Positions 53,716 through 62,433 of a DNA stretch of 64,000 nucleotides are shown here, piece by piece; within the stretch, counting starts at the first letter, position 1, and each line of letters opens with the position of its first letter. Under the pieces are notes generated by a model that was not told the origin of the DNA, made no database searches, and saw only the letters and a list, made by a program, of their open reading frames with translations. The stretch spans positions 62,001-126,000 of the forward strand of contig NZ_JALNUP010000002.1 of NCBI RefSeq assembly GCF_026540855.1, read 5' to 3'. The position numbers and the translations under genes were made by a program. This DNA comes from Sphingomonas sp. GC_Shp_5. Lineage in GTDB: Bacteria > Pseudomonadota > Alphaproteobacteria > Sphingomonadales > Sphingomonadaceae.

Positions 53716-54237
53716 TCAGGCGGCTTCCTTGTCCTTCTCGGCGTAGGCCGACAGCACGCGCGCGATCTGCGCCGCGGGAGCCTGGGTGATGGTCGCAAGC
53801 TTCGTTGCCGGAGCAACGAGGAGGCCGACGATCTTCGCCCGGAGTTCATCCAGCGAGGGCAGGGTAGCGAGCGCTTGCACGCCAGCGACGTCGAGAGGGG
53901 TCGCGCCCATCGCCCCGCCCACGATTTCGAACTTGTCGTTCGTCTTCGCGAAGTCGACCACTACCTTGGCAGCGGCGACCGGGTCGATCGAGGTGGCGAG
54001 ACCGACCGGACCCGTGAGCATGTCGCCCAGCGAGAGATAGTCGGTGCCGTCGAGCGCGATCTTGGCAAGCTTGTTCTTCGAGACCTTGTAGGTCGCGCCG
54101 GCGTCCCGCATCCGGTTGCGCAGCGTCGTCGACTGCGCGACCGTCATGCCGAGATTGCGGGTGACAACCACCACGCCGACCTCGGCAAAGTTACGGTTCA
54201 ACTCGGCAACGGCCGCGGCCTTTTGAGCACGATCCAT
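53716..54237 (-). CDS. rplJ: Ribosomal protein uL10
   Basis: L10 anchors the L12 dimers. The ATG at 54237 (MDRAQKAAAVAELN) gives 173 residues. VVVTRNLGMTVAQ, LRNRMRDAGATYKVSKNKLAK and the C-terminal helix for L12 binding (IARVLSAYAEK) are typical. The long leader upstream fits the known autoregulation of rplJL by L10. Confidence 0.97.
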   Translation of the reverse strand: MDRAQKAAAVAELNRNFAEVGVVVVTRNLGMTVAQSTTLRNRMRDAGATYKVSKNKLAKIALDGTDYLSLGDMLTGPVGLATSIDPVAAAKVVVDFAKTNDKFEIVGGAMGATPLDVAGVQALATLPSLDELRAKIVGLLVAPATKLATITQAPAAQIARVLSAYAEKDKEAA

Positions 54238-54486
54238 GCCATTCTCCACGTTTTGAACGGATCGCCGAAGCAATCCGCCCGGTTACAAACCGGTGGGGAA
54301 AACCCCGCCGGGGTTGTCCATCGATGGGGAAGGCACCCGGCTAACGGGCGGCAGACCGGGCGCGCTGATGCGCAGCCGGCATGAATTCCTGTCCCCGTCT
54401 CGGCAGGACATTAAGCCGCGGCAAATCCCGTGGCACCTGCTGTCTTGGACGGTTGCACGAAGGGCGAGCCCACCGGCAAGCGCGGG
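54238..54486 (-). promoter_or_regulatory. Candidate L10 leader of rplJL
   Basis: About 250 bases between the predicted transcription start and rplJ. Two perfect stem-loops stand close to the gene: CCGGTT-3-AACCGG (54279-54293) and AACCCC-3-GGGGTT (54301-54315). The second is followed on the transcript by TTTT and could attenuate. Paired stems in this position fit the L10-binding leader known from bacteria, but the kink-turn was not confirmed. From 54515 to 54674, before the PilZ gene, I see nothing further. Confidence 0.45.
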
Positions 54487-54514
54487 CCTATAGCGGAATT
54501 CGCGGGCAGGTCAA
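54487..54514 (-). promoter_or_regulatory. rplJL promoter
   Basis: On the minus strand TTGACC (54509-54514) and TATAGG (54487-54492) are 16 bases apart, a strong sigma-70 match just upstream of the long rplJ leader. Confidence 0.65.
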
Positions 54515-54674
54515 CTGACCGGCGTGCGTCGGGCTGACCAAAGCGGTCAGCGCTGTTGCCCTATGTTACGTAAAATTAACTCAGGTGAGTCATGTCAGGG
54601 TTAATGGTCCCTGATCATGCCTCGCCGTATCGTGTCCGCGCCGCCGTGGCTGCGCATCGCCATGGCGGCCGGCC

Positions 54675-55211
54675 ATGAAGAATCGTGAACCCCGCCGCAG
54701 GGTGATGGTGCGGGCGCGGATGCGTACCGGCGCTGACTGGGGCGACGTGGTGATCCACAACATGTCGTCGCGCGGCCTGCTCGCCACCGCCGAGCGACCG
54801 TGCAAGCCCGGCACCGTGATCGAGATCCGCCGCGTCCACCATATCGTCATCGGCCGGGTGGTGTGGGTGAAGGACCAGTATTTCGGCGTGCGTACGCAGG
54901 ACAGGATCGACATCGACGCGATCCTGGAGGCCAAGCCGCCGGCGCATCGACCCGGCGCGGCACCGTGCGAGAAGCAGGCGGATGCCGATCGGCGGGCGAC
55001 CGCGCGCAAGATCGGCCATGCGCATATCGCCGACCAGGCCGAACGCAGCCGGCTGTTCGCCTCCGTCTTCCAATCATGCGCGATCGGCGCGGCGGTGATC
55101 GCCGCCTCGCTGCTGATCGCGCAGGAGGTCGGCGGCTTGCTGTCGCGACCGATGGCGACGGTGGGCGCGTATCTCGAAGGTGGCCCACGGTCGGTGGCGT
55201 CGACGAAATAG
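54675..55211 (+). CDS. PilZ-domain protein with C-terminal membrane segment
   Basis: A 178-residue protein. Residues 1-about 90 are a PilZ domain: the N-terminal arginine patch REPRRRVMVRARM and NMSSRGL, the N-x-S-x-x-G motif, form the usual cyclic-di-GMP site. A charged linker is followed by one hydrophobic segment (about 135-155, SCAIGAAVIAASLLIA). It is probably a membrane-tethered c-di-GMP effector. Downstream Tad-type genes are on the other strand, so a functional link is only suggestive. Confidence 0.82.
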   Translation: MKNREPRRRVMVRARMRTGADWGDVVIHNMSSRGLLATAERPCKPGTVIEIRRVHHIVIGRVVWVKDQYFGVRTQDRIDIDAILEAKPPAHRPGAAPCEKQADADRRATARKIGHAHIADQAERSRLFASVFQSCAIGAAVIAASLLIAQEVGGLLSRPMATVGAYLEGGPRSVASTK

Positions 55212-55423
55212 CCGTGAAGCGGCGCGGGGAATCTGCCCGGGAGGAACACTCCTAGGCCCGCCGGTTCCCGCCTGGCGCGCGGTGCCCCCGGAACAAGCCC
55301 GGCGTGACGAACAGGATGGGGCCAGGATGAGGCGGCGCCGTTGCGCTGAACGGGCGAAGGGCTGAACCCGCCGGCGCTCCGCTGCGTTGTGCGTGCCTGT
55401 TCTGCCTGCCGAAAGATCCCTTC

Positions 55424-56275
55424 ATGACCCTTCCCGCCTCGCCCGTCTGGTTCATCACCGGCTGTTCCACCGGCTTCGGCCGCGATCTTGCCAAGCTCGT
55501 GCTCGATCGGGGGTGGCGGGCTGTGATCACCGCGCGGGGCAAGGAGCGGGTGGCCGATCTTGCCCAGGGCATCGAGGATCGCGCGCTGGCGCTCGATCTC
55601 GACGTTACCGACCAGGCGCAGATCGACGCCGCGGTGAAGGCCGCGATCGCGCAATTCGGGCAGATCGACGTGCTCGTGAACAACGCCGGCTATGGCTATC
55701 AGGCGACCGCGGAAGAGGGCGAGGAGGACGCGATCCGTGCCCAGTTCGACACCAATGTGTTCGGGCTGTTCGCGCTGACCCGCGCGGTGCTGCCGCAGAT
55801 GCGCGCGCAGGGCAGCGGCCATGTGATCAATTTCACCTCGGTGGCGGGGCTCGTCGGCTTTCCGGGCTCGGGCTATTATGCCGCGTCGAAACATGCGGTG
55901 GAAGGATGGTCCGACGCCTTGCTCGCCGAGGTGGGGCCCCTCGGCATCGAGGTGACCTGCGTCGAGCCGGGGCCGTTCCGCACCGACTGGGCGGGGCGCT
56001 CGCTGCAGCAGACGCCGAGCCGGATCGAAGCCTATGCCGACACCGCGGCGGCGCGGATGACGAGCACCAAGGGCTATAGCGGCACCCAGGCCGGTGATCC
56101 GGTCCGCGCCGGCGAGGCGATCATCGCCGCGGCGGAAGGGGCCAAGGCGCCGCGACACCTGGTGCTGGGCAAGTTCGGCTATGACGCGGTGACGGCCAAG
56201 CTCAAGGAGCGGCTGGCGGAGATCGAATCGTTGCGGGAGGTGGCGCTGGGCGCGGATTTCCCCGACGCGGGGTGA
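55424..56275 (+). CDS. Short-chain dehydrogenase/reductase
   Basis: A 283-residue classical SDR with FITGCSTGFGRDLA (NAD(P) loop), LDVTD, NNAGYG, and the catalytic INFTSVAG Ser with YYAASKHAVEGW Tyr/Lys. The Arg in TARGKER after the second strand suggests NADP preference. The substrate cannot be told; it is related to oxidoreductases often annotated in stress or ketone reduction. Monocistronic, followed by an inverted-repeat element. Confidence 0.88.
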   Translation: MTLPASPVWFITGCSTGFGRDLAKLVLDRGWRAVITARGKERVADLAQGIEDRALALDLDVTDQAQIDAAVKAAIAQFGQIDVLVNNAGYGYQATAEEGEEDAIRAQFDTNVFGLFALTRAVLPQMRAQGSGHVINFTSVAGLVGFPGSGYYAASKHAVEGWSDALLAEVGPLGIEVTCVEPGPFRTDWAGRSLQQTPSRIEAYADTAAARMTSTKGYSGTQAGDPVRAGEAIIAAAEGAKAPRHLVLGKFGYDAVTAKLKERLAEIESLREVALGADFPDAG

Positions 56276-56305
56276 GATGTGGCCGCGGTTGGCCAAGCGA
56301 GATCC

Positions 56306-56386
56306 GTCACCCCAGCATAGGCTGGGGTCTCTCGCGGCTTGTGCCAGGCGCCGTTGCCGAAGATCTCAGCTTTCGCTGGGATGACG
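56306..56386. repeat. Inverted pair of CCCAGC...GCTGGG repeats
   Basis: CCCCAGCATAGGCTGGGG in the left unit (56306-56332) and CTCAGCTTTCGCTGGGATGAC in the right unit (56362-56386) form an inverted pair, closely related to 8955-9038. It lies exactly between two convergent genes. Confidence 0.65.
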
Positions 56387-56413
56387 GTTGTCGAGGGCGG
56401 CTGGGGGCGAGCC

Positions 56414-57103
56414 TCAGCAGGTCGCGGCGGTGGTGCCGTTGACCGCGGTGGGGGCGACGCCGACGACGCGCTGGTCGCGGACCGCCATCGATGCGGTCTC
56501 GTCGAAGGTGGTCGAGGGCAGCACCACCTTGGTGAACAGCGGCTTGTAGACGTAATAGACTTCGACAAACATCGTCGCGCTCTTGGGCTGCGGCGTGACC
56601 TTGTTGGTGCCGCCCATGCCGAGCGTGCTGGTCTGGCCCTGCAACCCGTAGATCGAGGCATGGCTGGTCTTGGTGCCATAGCAACGCTGCCAGCGGATGA
56701 TGTAGTTGGTCGGCGTCGCCGCGGTGACGTCGGTCGGTTCGGCCGATGACAGGATGACACGGCCGTTGGCGCCGAGCTTCAACGCCGCCGACTGGAGCTC
56801 GCCGCCGGCGAAGGTCTCGGTGATGTTCGATTCGTACACCGTCTTGCCCGAGGCGCCGGCGACGCCCATTCGCGAGGCGTTGTCGGCGATCTGCAGCGCG
56901 ATCTGGCTGACCTGCATCTTGGTGATCACCCAATTGGCATATTCGGTGCCGGTGAGGCCGATCACCAGGATCAGCGGCGACACCAGGGCGAATTCGAGCA
57001 GCGCGAGCCCGCGCCGGTCGCGGCGCAGCCGCGCCAGCGGGGAGAAGGGGGCGAGCATCGGCGTGCGCCGGGGCAGGGCAGCAGTCAGGGCTGGCATCCT
57101 CAT
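56414..57103 (-). CDS. TadE-like minor pilin/assembly protein (second copy)
   Basis: A 229-residue protein whose N terminus has RRDRRGLALLEFALVSPLILVIGL, the TadE/TadG hydrophobic segment with the LLEFA glutamate. The rest is periplasmic and has only one or two Cys. The ATG overlaps the upstream TadE-like stop (ATGA). Such proteins work with type IVb (Tad/Flp) pili in surface attachment, but no tadA, tadB, tadC or flp gene is in the window. Confidence 0.8.
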   Translation of the reverse strand: MRMPALTAALPRRTPMLAPFSPLARLRRDRRGLALLEFALVSPLILVIGLTGTEYANWVITKMQVSQIALQIADNASRMGVAGASGKTVYESNITETFAGGELQSAALKLGANGRVILSSAEPTDVTAATPTNYIIRWQRCYGTKTSHASIYGLQGQTSTLGMGGTNKVTPQPKSATMFVEVYYVYKPLFTKVVLPSTTFDETASMAVRDQRVVGVAPTAVNGTTAATC

Positions 57104-57750
57104 GTGCAGTGCAGCGTCTGGGGCGTGGCGCTGTAGCTCGACTGATCGGAATAGGGCTGGTTGGCGAGCACCGCGGTGGCGCTCAGCGACACGGTGTTCG
57201 AGGTGCCGATGAACTTCCATATCGGGAACAGGTGCGGATAGCTGACCTTGACGGTGTAGATGGTGCGGTCCTGCGCGCCGCCGCCGGGCGTCGACGAGGT
57301 CGAGCCGCCATCGCCGCCGTCCGCGTCCCACACCCCGTTGCCGTTGGTGTCGGTGAAGGATTCGTTGTTGTCGCACACCTTGTCGCCATTGGTGTCGTTC
57401 CAGCTTTCCGGCACCTTGGCGGCGGCGTCATTGTAGTTGCGGTAGAAGCGGCGCGTTGGGGTGACGGTGGCGTTCTTGGCGAGCGCCTTCACCTGGCGGG
57501 TGATGTTGGCGTCGAGCGTCGCCTCGCCGGCGGCGGTGCTCATGTCCTGCAGCGTCGAATCGCGCGCCGCCTTCTGGAGCAGGCCGTTGAGCTGCGCCTT
57601 CATGTACAGCGTGTGCGCGGTATCGAAGAAGCCGAGCAGCATCACGATCAGCACCGGGGCGACGATCGCGAACTCGATGATGGTGGCGCCGGCGCGCGAC
57701 TGCCGCAGGCGGGCGAGCAGGTGCGGGCGGCATTGGGGGCGGCGGCTCAT
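57100..57750 (-). CDS. TadE-like protein with calcium-type Asp/Asn repeats
   Basis: A 216-residue TadE-like protein: RAGATIIEFAIVAPVLIVMLL at the N terminus, then a periplasmic domain. Residues about 118-140 hold DTNGDKVCDNNE and DTNGNGVWDADGG, two D-x-N-G-D/N-x repeats as in EF-hand or thrombospondin type 3 calcium sites. Such repeats are not part of ordinary TadE proteins. It overlaps both neighbours by four bases, and its start overlaps the vWA gene stop. Confidence 0.8.
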   Translation of the reverse strand: MSRRPQCRPHLLARLRQSRAGATIIEFAIVAPVLIVMLLGFFDTAHTLYMKAQLNGLLQKAARDSTLQDMSTAAGEATLDANITRQVKALAKNATVTPTRRFYRNYNDAAAKVPESWNDTNGDKVCDNNESFTDTNGNGVWDADGGDGGSTSSTPGGGAQDRTIYTVKVSYPHLFPIWKFIGTSNTVSLSATAVLANQPYSDQSSYSATPQTLHCT

Positions 57751-59570
57751 TCCTCGAGCCTCAGCTGGGCGATGCGCGAGGCGATGGTCTGGAAGGCGCT
57801 GCTGAGCGCGGTGGCATCGGTGGCGTCGAAGAAATGGTCGCTGTCGCTGGCACAGGCCTTGAGATCGTTCTTGGTGCTCGTGGCGATCCCGGTGCCGCCG
57901 AAGGAGATTACCCACAGCAAGGTGTTGGGCTCGTTCTTCACCGAGGTGCACAGCGCCTTGAGGCGGGTGGTGACGGCGGCCGTCAGCGTGCCGTCCCTTG
58001 CCGTGGTGCAGGCGTCGCTCGGCGTGTCGCCGGTGCGCATGTCCCAGAAGGCGACGCCATAAGCGGTATAGTCGCAGCCGCCGGCCTGGGGATCGCCATC
58101 GGTCATGAAGATGACGTGCCGCTGGATGACGCCGCCCTGGGTGGTGGTCTTGTTCTCCGACGCGAACATGCCTTCCGGCGAGATCAGGCGGCCGCCCCAC
58201 AGCATACCGATGTCGTGGTAGGTGTTGCCGACCGGCGTCAGCGTGTTGACGTAGGAGTCGAACGTCGTCGGCGTCCACACGCTGGTCGTCTGCAGCTTCT
58301 CCGCCGGCGTTGGGCAGAAGTAGCGGTAGTTGCGCATGCCGTTGTAATAGTTGCCGGTGTAAACCGAGGTGGCGGTGGTCAGCGATGCATTATCGGGATC
58401 GCCGCTGTCGGCTGCCGTCGAGCGCCGCAGGTACAGCGCGTCTGGCAGCGACGGCGCATAGAGGGTGGCGGGCTTGGACGGGTCCGGCACTTGGTTGATG
58501 TTGCTGGTGGGCGCGGCCTCCTCGACGCAGCCATCCCACAGAACCTGACGGTCCGCGTAATTGCTGCCGATCCCCTTCATGGTGATGTTGACCGCGGTCG
58601 GCGGGTTGGGGACCGTGGCGGACGCGAACGACGACAGCGCTGCGCTGACGTTCATTGGGAAGGTCGTTTTCGCGTAGAGCCACGCCGTGGTGTAGGTGCT
58701 CGACTGCACCACGCACGAATTGCCCGAGGTCACGGTCTGATACTTCGTTGTCGTGGTATTCGCCGGCTTGTTGTTGCAGCTGTTGCTGGTGTTCGCCCAG
58801 TCGGTCCAGTCGGTCGTCTTGCTGCGCGACTGATAGGTCCAGTTGGCTGCGAAGTATGAGGCGGGCAGGTTGAGCTGGCTGATGTCGACGTTGGTCGAAT
58901 AGGGCACAAAGCCGAACCTGAGCTGCGAGCCCGAGTTGATCCCCTGATAGCTGTTGGTCGCGCAACCGGTACCGTCGGTCTTGGCCTGGGCGTGCGCCTC
59001 GTAGAAGCACTTTACCGCATTCTTGAGGACGTTGATCTTGGAGCCGGTGCGGACGTTGCCGCCGCACGACGATTCGCTCGGTAGGCAGGCCATCGAGCCG
59101 GTGACGTCGAGCACGAACATGACATCGGTGTTGGGCAATTGCATCGCCGTCTCGCAGGTGACGGTGAGCGTCTTGGGGCCGAACTTGAAGACCTGCATCA
59201 CCGTCATCGGCACGCTGGTGGTGACGCTGCCCTGGACGTTGGAGCCGGAAGAGGTGAAGGTCGGCGTGGTGGTACCGCTGCCGTAAGCGCCGGCGGTGAA
59301 ATTGCCCCAGAAATATTGCAGCGCGCTGGCCTGCGCCGAGGCGTCCCACGAGCCGCCGCCCATGTCCTTGCGCCCGGCGAGTGCGCCGGCGTCGCAGGCG
59401 TGCTGGAGGCGAACCTTGGTCATGTACAAGCGGCTGAGATCGAGCGCGCCGCCGACCATGCCGAGCAGTGGCAGCATCGCCGCCGCCGCAATCGCCAGGG
59501 TGTTGCCGGCGACGTTGCGGCGCAGCCTGGTTAACACGCCGATGATCCGCCCTGCCGCTCTCGTACCCAC
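57747..59570 (-). CDS. TadG-like pilus protein with von Willebrand A domain
   Basis: A 607-residue protein. The N terminus has the TadG-type membrane segment (NTLAIAAAAMLPLLGMVGGALDLS). From about residue 147 a vWA domain starts with VMFVLDVTGSM, where Asp155, Thr157 and Ser159 form the metal-dependent adhesion site; HVIFMTDGDPQAGG is the later metal-site strand. Several Cys suggest disulfides. The start is a GTG. As the first gene of a three-gene operon with two TadE-like proteins it probably forms the adhesive or assembly part of a Flp-type pilus. Confidence 0.85.
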   Translation of the reverse strand: MGTRAAGRIIGVLTRLRRNVAGNTLAIAAAAMLPLLGMVGGALDLSRLYMTKVRLQHACDAGALAGRKDMGGGSWDASAQASALQYFWGNFTAGAYGSGTTTPTFTSSGSNVQGSVTTSVPMTVMQVFKFGPKTLTVTCETAMQLPNTDVMFVLDVTGSMACLPSESSCGGNVRTGSKINVLKNAVKCFYEAHAQAKTDGTGCATNSYQGINSGSQLRFGFVPYSTNVDISQLNLPASYFAANWTYQSRSKTTDWTDWANTSNSCNNKPANTTTTKYQTVTSGNSCVVQSSTYTTAWLYAKTTFPMNVSAALSSFASATVPNPPTAVNITMKGIGSNYADRQVLWDGCVEEAAPTSNINQVPDPSKPATLYAPSLPDALYLRRSTAADSGDPDNASLTTATSVYTGNYYNGMRNYRYFCPTPAEKLQTTSVWTPTTFDSYVNTLTPVGNTYHDIGMLWGGRLISPEGMFASENKTTTQGGVIQRHVIFMTDGDPQAGGCDYTAYGVAFWDMRTGDTPSDACTTARDGTLTAAVTTRLKALCTSVKNEPNTLLWVISFGGTGIATSTKNDLKACASDSDHFFDATDATALSSAFQTIASRIAQLRLEE

Positions 59571-59833
59571 GCCGTTCTCGCTCCTGCCCCCGCAAGCTGC
59601 GGGCTTGCAGTGGTCAATAGCGCGCTAAAGGTATGATAAAGTGGAACAACCTGGTTAACGAAAGCTTGCGGCCTGGCGAGTGGGCGAGGACGATGGTGGC
59701 GATTGCTACGCCGACGTTAACCATAGTCGGTTACGATCAGTCCGAAATCGACATAATTGCAAGGGGCGGACATACAAGCGGGCCGGTCCCACACGCTCCC
59801 GGCCCGCGATGATACAATCCGGCAAGCGCGGAC

Positions 59834-60799
59834 TTATTGCGACGGCGCGAGCCGCGTGTTGAGCACCCAGCCGACGTTGTCGTTCTCGTCGGCGACCTCC
59901 CACCACAGGCCTTCCTTCTTGCCGGTAGGATAGACGATCGATCCCGGTGGCAGGGTCCGGATTGCGGCGCCGCCGGCCGCGGCGGTCTTGCGCATCGCCA
60001 CCGCGCCGATCGCGGTGAAGGTCTTGGCGGGCGCTGCCTCGGCGGTGCCGCCGCTGCCCGGGCGCACCAGGTTGAGCGATTCCACCAGCCTCGAATAGGC
60101 CTGGATGAACGACAGGGTGACGATGCGACCGATATCGGTGTTCTCGTAACCACCGCCGACCGCGCCCGCGGCGCCGCCGAAAAAGCCGAGCCCGCCGCCC
60201 GCGGCAAAGCCGAGATCGTTCTTGGCGGCATAGCCGTCTTCGGTGGCGATCGTCTCGGTGGTGCGGACGTTGGTGACCGAGACGATCGTGTTCGCCTCCA
60301 TCTTGCGGCTGCGCAGGCCGCCGAGCACGCCACCCAGCCGGCCGCCGATCAGCCCGCCGGCGGCGCCGCCGATCGCGCTGCCGCTGGCGTTGCTGTTGGC
60401 GCCCTGGATCTCGGCGACGAGCACGTAATCGGCGGCCTTGATCTGGCCCTGGCCGACGTTCGAGCCGCGCTGCAGCCCGAGGTTGCCGCCGATCGCGCGT
60501 TCGCGCTCGGCGGCGTTGAGGCCGGTACCGCGATCGACCAGGTTGAAGCAGCCCGAGCGCTGGATCATCACCTTGAGCAGCTTGGAGGGCGGCGCGAGCT
60601 GCCACTGCGTCCAGCGATAGGGATCGTCGCCATCGGCGACCGAGATGGTGCCGAGCTTGCGCGCGCAGCGCGGCACATCGGCCATCGTCGCCTGCTGGAG
60701 CTTCTGGCCGCTGGTCGGCTTGGCGAGTTGCTGCGCCGGCGCAGGCGCCGCGGTGGCGATCAGCATCGCAGCTGTCGCCAGACTTCCCATCACTTTCAT
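59834..60799 (-). CDS. CsgG-like exported protein with C-terminal SH3 domain
   Basis: A 321-residue protein; the ATG at 60799 gives the signal MKVMGSLATAAMLIATAAPAPAQQ. Residues about 65-245 look like the CsgG/HfaB outer-membrane secretion family (SKLLKVMIQRSGCFNLVDRG, AADYVLVAEIQGANS, GRIVTLSFIQAYSRLVESL), with a long Gly/Ala-rich insert (GGAAGGLIGGRLGGVLGG, GGGLGFFGGAAGAVGG). The last 45 residues (RTLPPGSIVYPTG...GLWWEVADENDNVGWV) are an SH3b-type domain. There is no lipobox Cys, unlike curli CsgG. No curli genes are nearby; a cell-surface secretion or attachment role is plausible but unproven. Confidence 0.68.
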   Translation of the reverse strand: MKVMGSLATAAMLIATAAPAPAQQLAKPTSGQKLQQATMADVPRCARKLGTISVADGDDPYRWTQWQLAPPSKLLKVMIQRSGCFNLVDRGTGLNAAERERAIGGNLGLQRGSNVGQGQIKAADYVLVAEIQGANSNASGSAIGGAAGGLIGGRLGGVLGGLRSRKMEANTIVSVTNVRTTETIATEDGYAAKNDLGFAAGGGLGFFGGAAGAVGGGYENTDIGRIVTLSFIQAYSRLVESLNLVRPGSGGTAEAAPAKTFTAIGAVAMRKTAAAGGAAIRTLPPGSIVYPTGKKEGLWWEVADENDNVGWVLNTRLAPSQ

Positions 60800-60989
60800 T
60801 ATGTTCCCCCGGTTTATGACCCGGGCAGCGTATCGCGAGCTTGTTGCACTGCCAATACGGTTGCGCGGGGCAAGTGTGACGTGGGAGCGATGTTGTTGTT
60901 CCTCATCGCTATTCGTCGGAGGCAAGGCCAAAATACAGCGGCGGCGTTGCTTTTCACGCTGGAACAACAACTTGTTGCCTAGCTCCTGC

Positions 60990-61074
60990 GTCATGCCGGG
61001 CTTGACCCCGTGATCCAAAGCGTCAGGGGAACGCTCGTGGCTCTAGATCCCGGGTCAGGCCCGGATGACGACGG
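60990..61074. repeat. Inverted repeat of the GGGCTTGACCC / GGGTCAGGCCC type
   Basis: GTCATGCCGGGCTTGACCC on the left and GGGTCAGGCCCGGATGAC on the right, about 45 bases apart, form an inverted pair. It is a third repeat family in this window. It occupies the non-coding stretch 60800-61154, between the CsgG-like start and the rplA terminator; 60800-60989 shows nothing else except the likely CsgG promoter area. Confidence 0.65.
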
Positions 61075-61089
61075 AATGAGGTGCCGCAC

Positions 61090-61123
61090 GAAAAAGGGCC
61101 GGGATTGCTCCCGACCCTTTTCG
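61090..61123 (-). terminator. rplKA terminator
   Basis: GGGCCGGGA pairs with TCCCGACCC around TTGC, with AAAAA and TTTT flanks, about 32 bases after the rplA stop. It ends the rplK-rplA unit before the inserted genes. Confidence 0.8.
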
Positions 61124-61154
61124 TTCAAACCAGTCGCCCGGACCGGCGGGTGCG

Positions 61155-61847
61155 TTAAGCGCCCGCGATCTCGGCGGTGTCGACCTTGATGCCGGTGCCC
61201 ATCGTCGAGGACACGGCGACCTTGCGGACATACTTGCCCTTGGCGCCCGACGGCTTGGCCTTGACCACCGCATCGACCAGCGCGTCGAAGTTGCGGCGCA
61301 GGTCCTCGGCGGCGAAGCTCGCCTTGCCGATGCCCGAATGGATGATGCCGGCTTTCTCGACGCGATACTCGACCTGACCGCCCTTGGCGGCCTTGACCGC
61401 CTCGGCGACGTTCATGGTCACGGTGCCGAGCTTCGGGTTCGGCATCAGGCCCTTGGGACCCAGCACCTTACCGAGGCGACCGACGATGCCCATCATGTCA
61501 GGCGTGGCGATGCAGCGATCGAAATCGATCGTGCCACCCTGAATGGTCTCCATCAGATCCTCGGCACCGACGACGTCGGCGCCTGCAGCCAGGGCTTCCT
61601 CGGCCTTGGCGCCGCGGGCGAACACGCCAACGCGGACGGTCTTGCCGGTGCCGGCGGGGAGAGTGACGACGCCGCGGACCATCTGGTCGGCGTGGCGCGG
61701 ATCGACGCCGAGGTTCAGCGCGACCTCGATGGTCTCGTCGAACTTGGAGGTCGCACCCGAACGGGCGAGGGCGATCGCCTCGTCGATGGCGTGCAGCTTC
61801 TCGCGATCGATGGTGATCGCCTTATGCTTCTTGGTCAGCTTGGCCAT
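61155..61847 (-). CDS. rplA: Ribosomal protein uL1
   Basis: L1 forms the mobile stalk near the E site and often represses its own mRNA. The 230-residue sequence has [35 protein letters not shown], and [19 protein letters not shown], all invariant in the family. It starts four bases after the rplK stop. Confidence 0.98.
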   Translation of the reverse strand: MAKLTKKHKAITIDREKLHAIDEAIALARSGATSKFDETIEVALNLGVDPRHADQMVRGVVTLPAGTGKTVRVGVFARGAKAEEALAAGADVVGAEDLMETIQGGTIDFDRCIATPDMMGIVGRLGKVLGPKGLMPNPKLGTVTMNVAEAVKAAKGGQVEYRVEKAGIIHSGIGKASFAAEDLRRNFDALVDAVVKAKPSGAKGKYVRKVAVSSTMGTGIKVDTAEIAGA

Positions 61848-61851
61848 GATC

Positions 61852-62283
61852 TCAGCCCTCCGTCACTTCGAGGCCCATCGCGCGGGCGGAGCCTTCGATG
61901 ATCTTGGTCGCCGCCTCGATATCGTTGGCGTTCAGATCCTTCATCTTGGTCTGGGCGATTTCGGCGAGCTTGGAGCGCGCGATCGAACCCGCGGAGACCT
62001 TGCCCGGCTCCTTCGAGCCCGACTTGAGACCGGCGGCCTTCTTGATCAGGAACGACGCCGGCGGGGTCTTCACCTCGAAGGAGAAGCTGCGATCCGCATA
62101 GACGGTGATCTTGGTGGGCAGCGGGGTGCCCTTTTCCATGTCGGTCGTCGAGGCGTTGAACGCCTTGCAGAACTCCATGATGTTGACGCCGCGCTGACCC
62201 AGCGCCGGCCCGATCGGCGGGGCGGGCTTAGCATCGCCTGCAGGAACCTGCAGGTTGATATAACCTGTGATCTTCTTTGCCAT
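61852..62283 (-). CDS. rplK: Ribosomal protein uL11
   Basis: L11 belongs to the GTPase-associated centre with 23S rRNA. The 143-residue protein has [35 protein letters not shown], and [15 protein letters not shown], characteristic of L11. No nusG or secE precedes it in the window, where many bacteria have them. Confidence 0.98.
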   Translation of the reverse strand: MAKKITGYINLQVPAGDAKPAPPIGPALGQRGVNIMEFCKAFNASTTDMEKGTPLPTKITVYADRSFSFEVKTPPASFLIKKAAGLKSGSKEPGKVSAGSIARSKLAEIAQTKMKDLNANDIEAATKIIEGSARAMGLEVTEG

Positions 62284-62382
62284 GTCACTCTCGTTTCAAG
62301 TTTAGCGGTGTAGCGGGTACCCGGAGGCGCCCTCCCGCAAGCATCCAGCCGCTGGCGCAAGCCGGCGGTGTGGAAGCGCGGG

Positions 62383-62411
62383 CGCATAGCGGAGCTTGAG
62401 CGATATGGCAA
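62383..62411 (-). promoter_or_regulatory. rplKA promoter
   Basis: On the minus strand TTGCCA (62406-62411) and TATGCG (62383-62388) are 17 bases apart, giving a leader of about 95 bases before rplK. Confidence 0.55.
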
Positions 62412-62433
62412 CGGGCGCGATGTCGTGGCGTGG

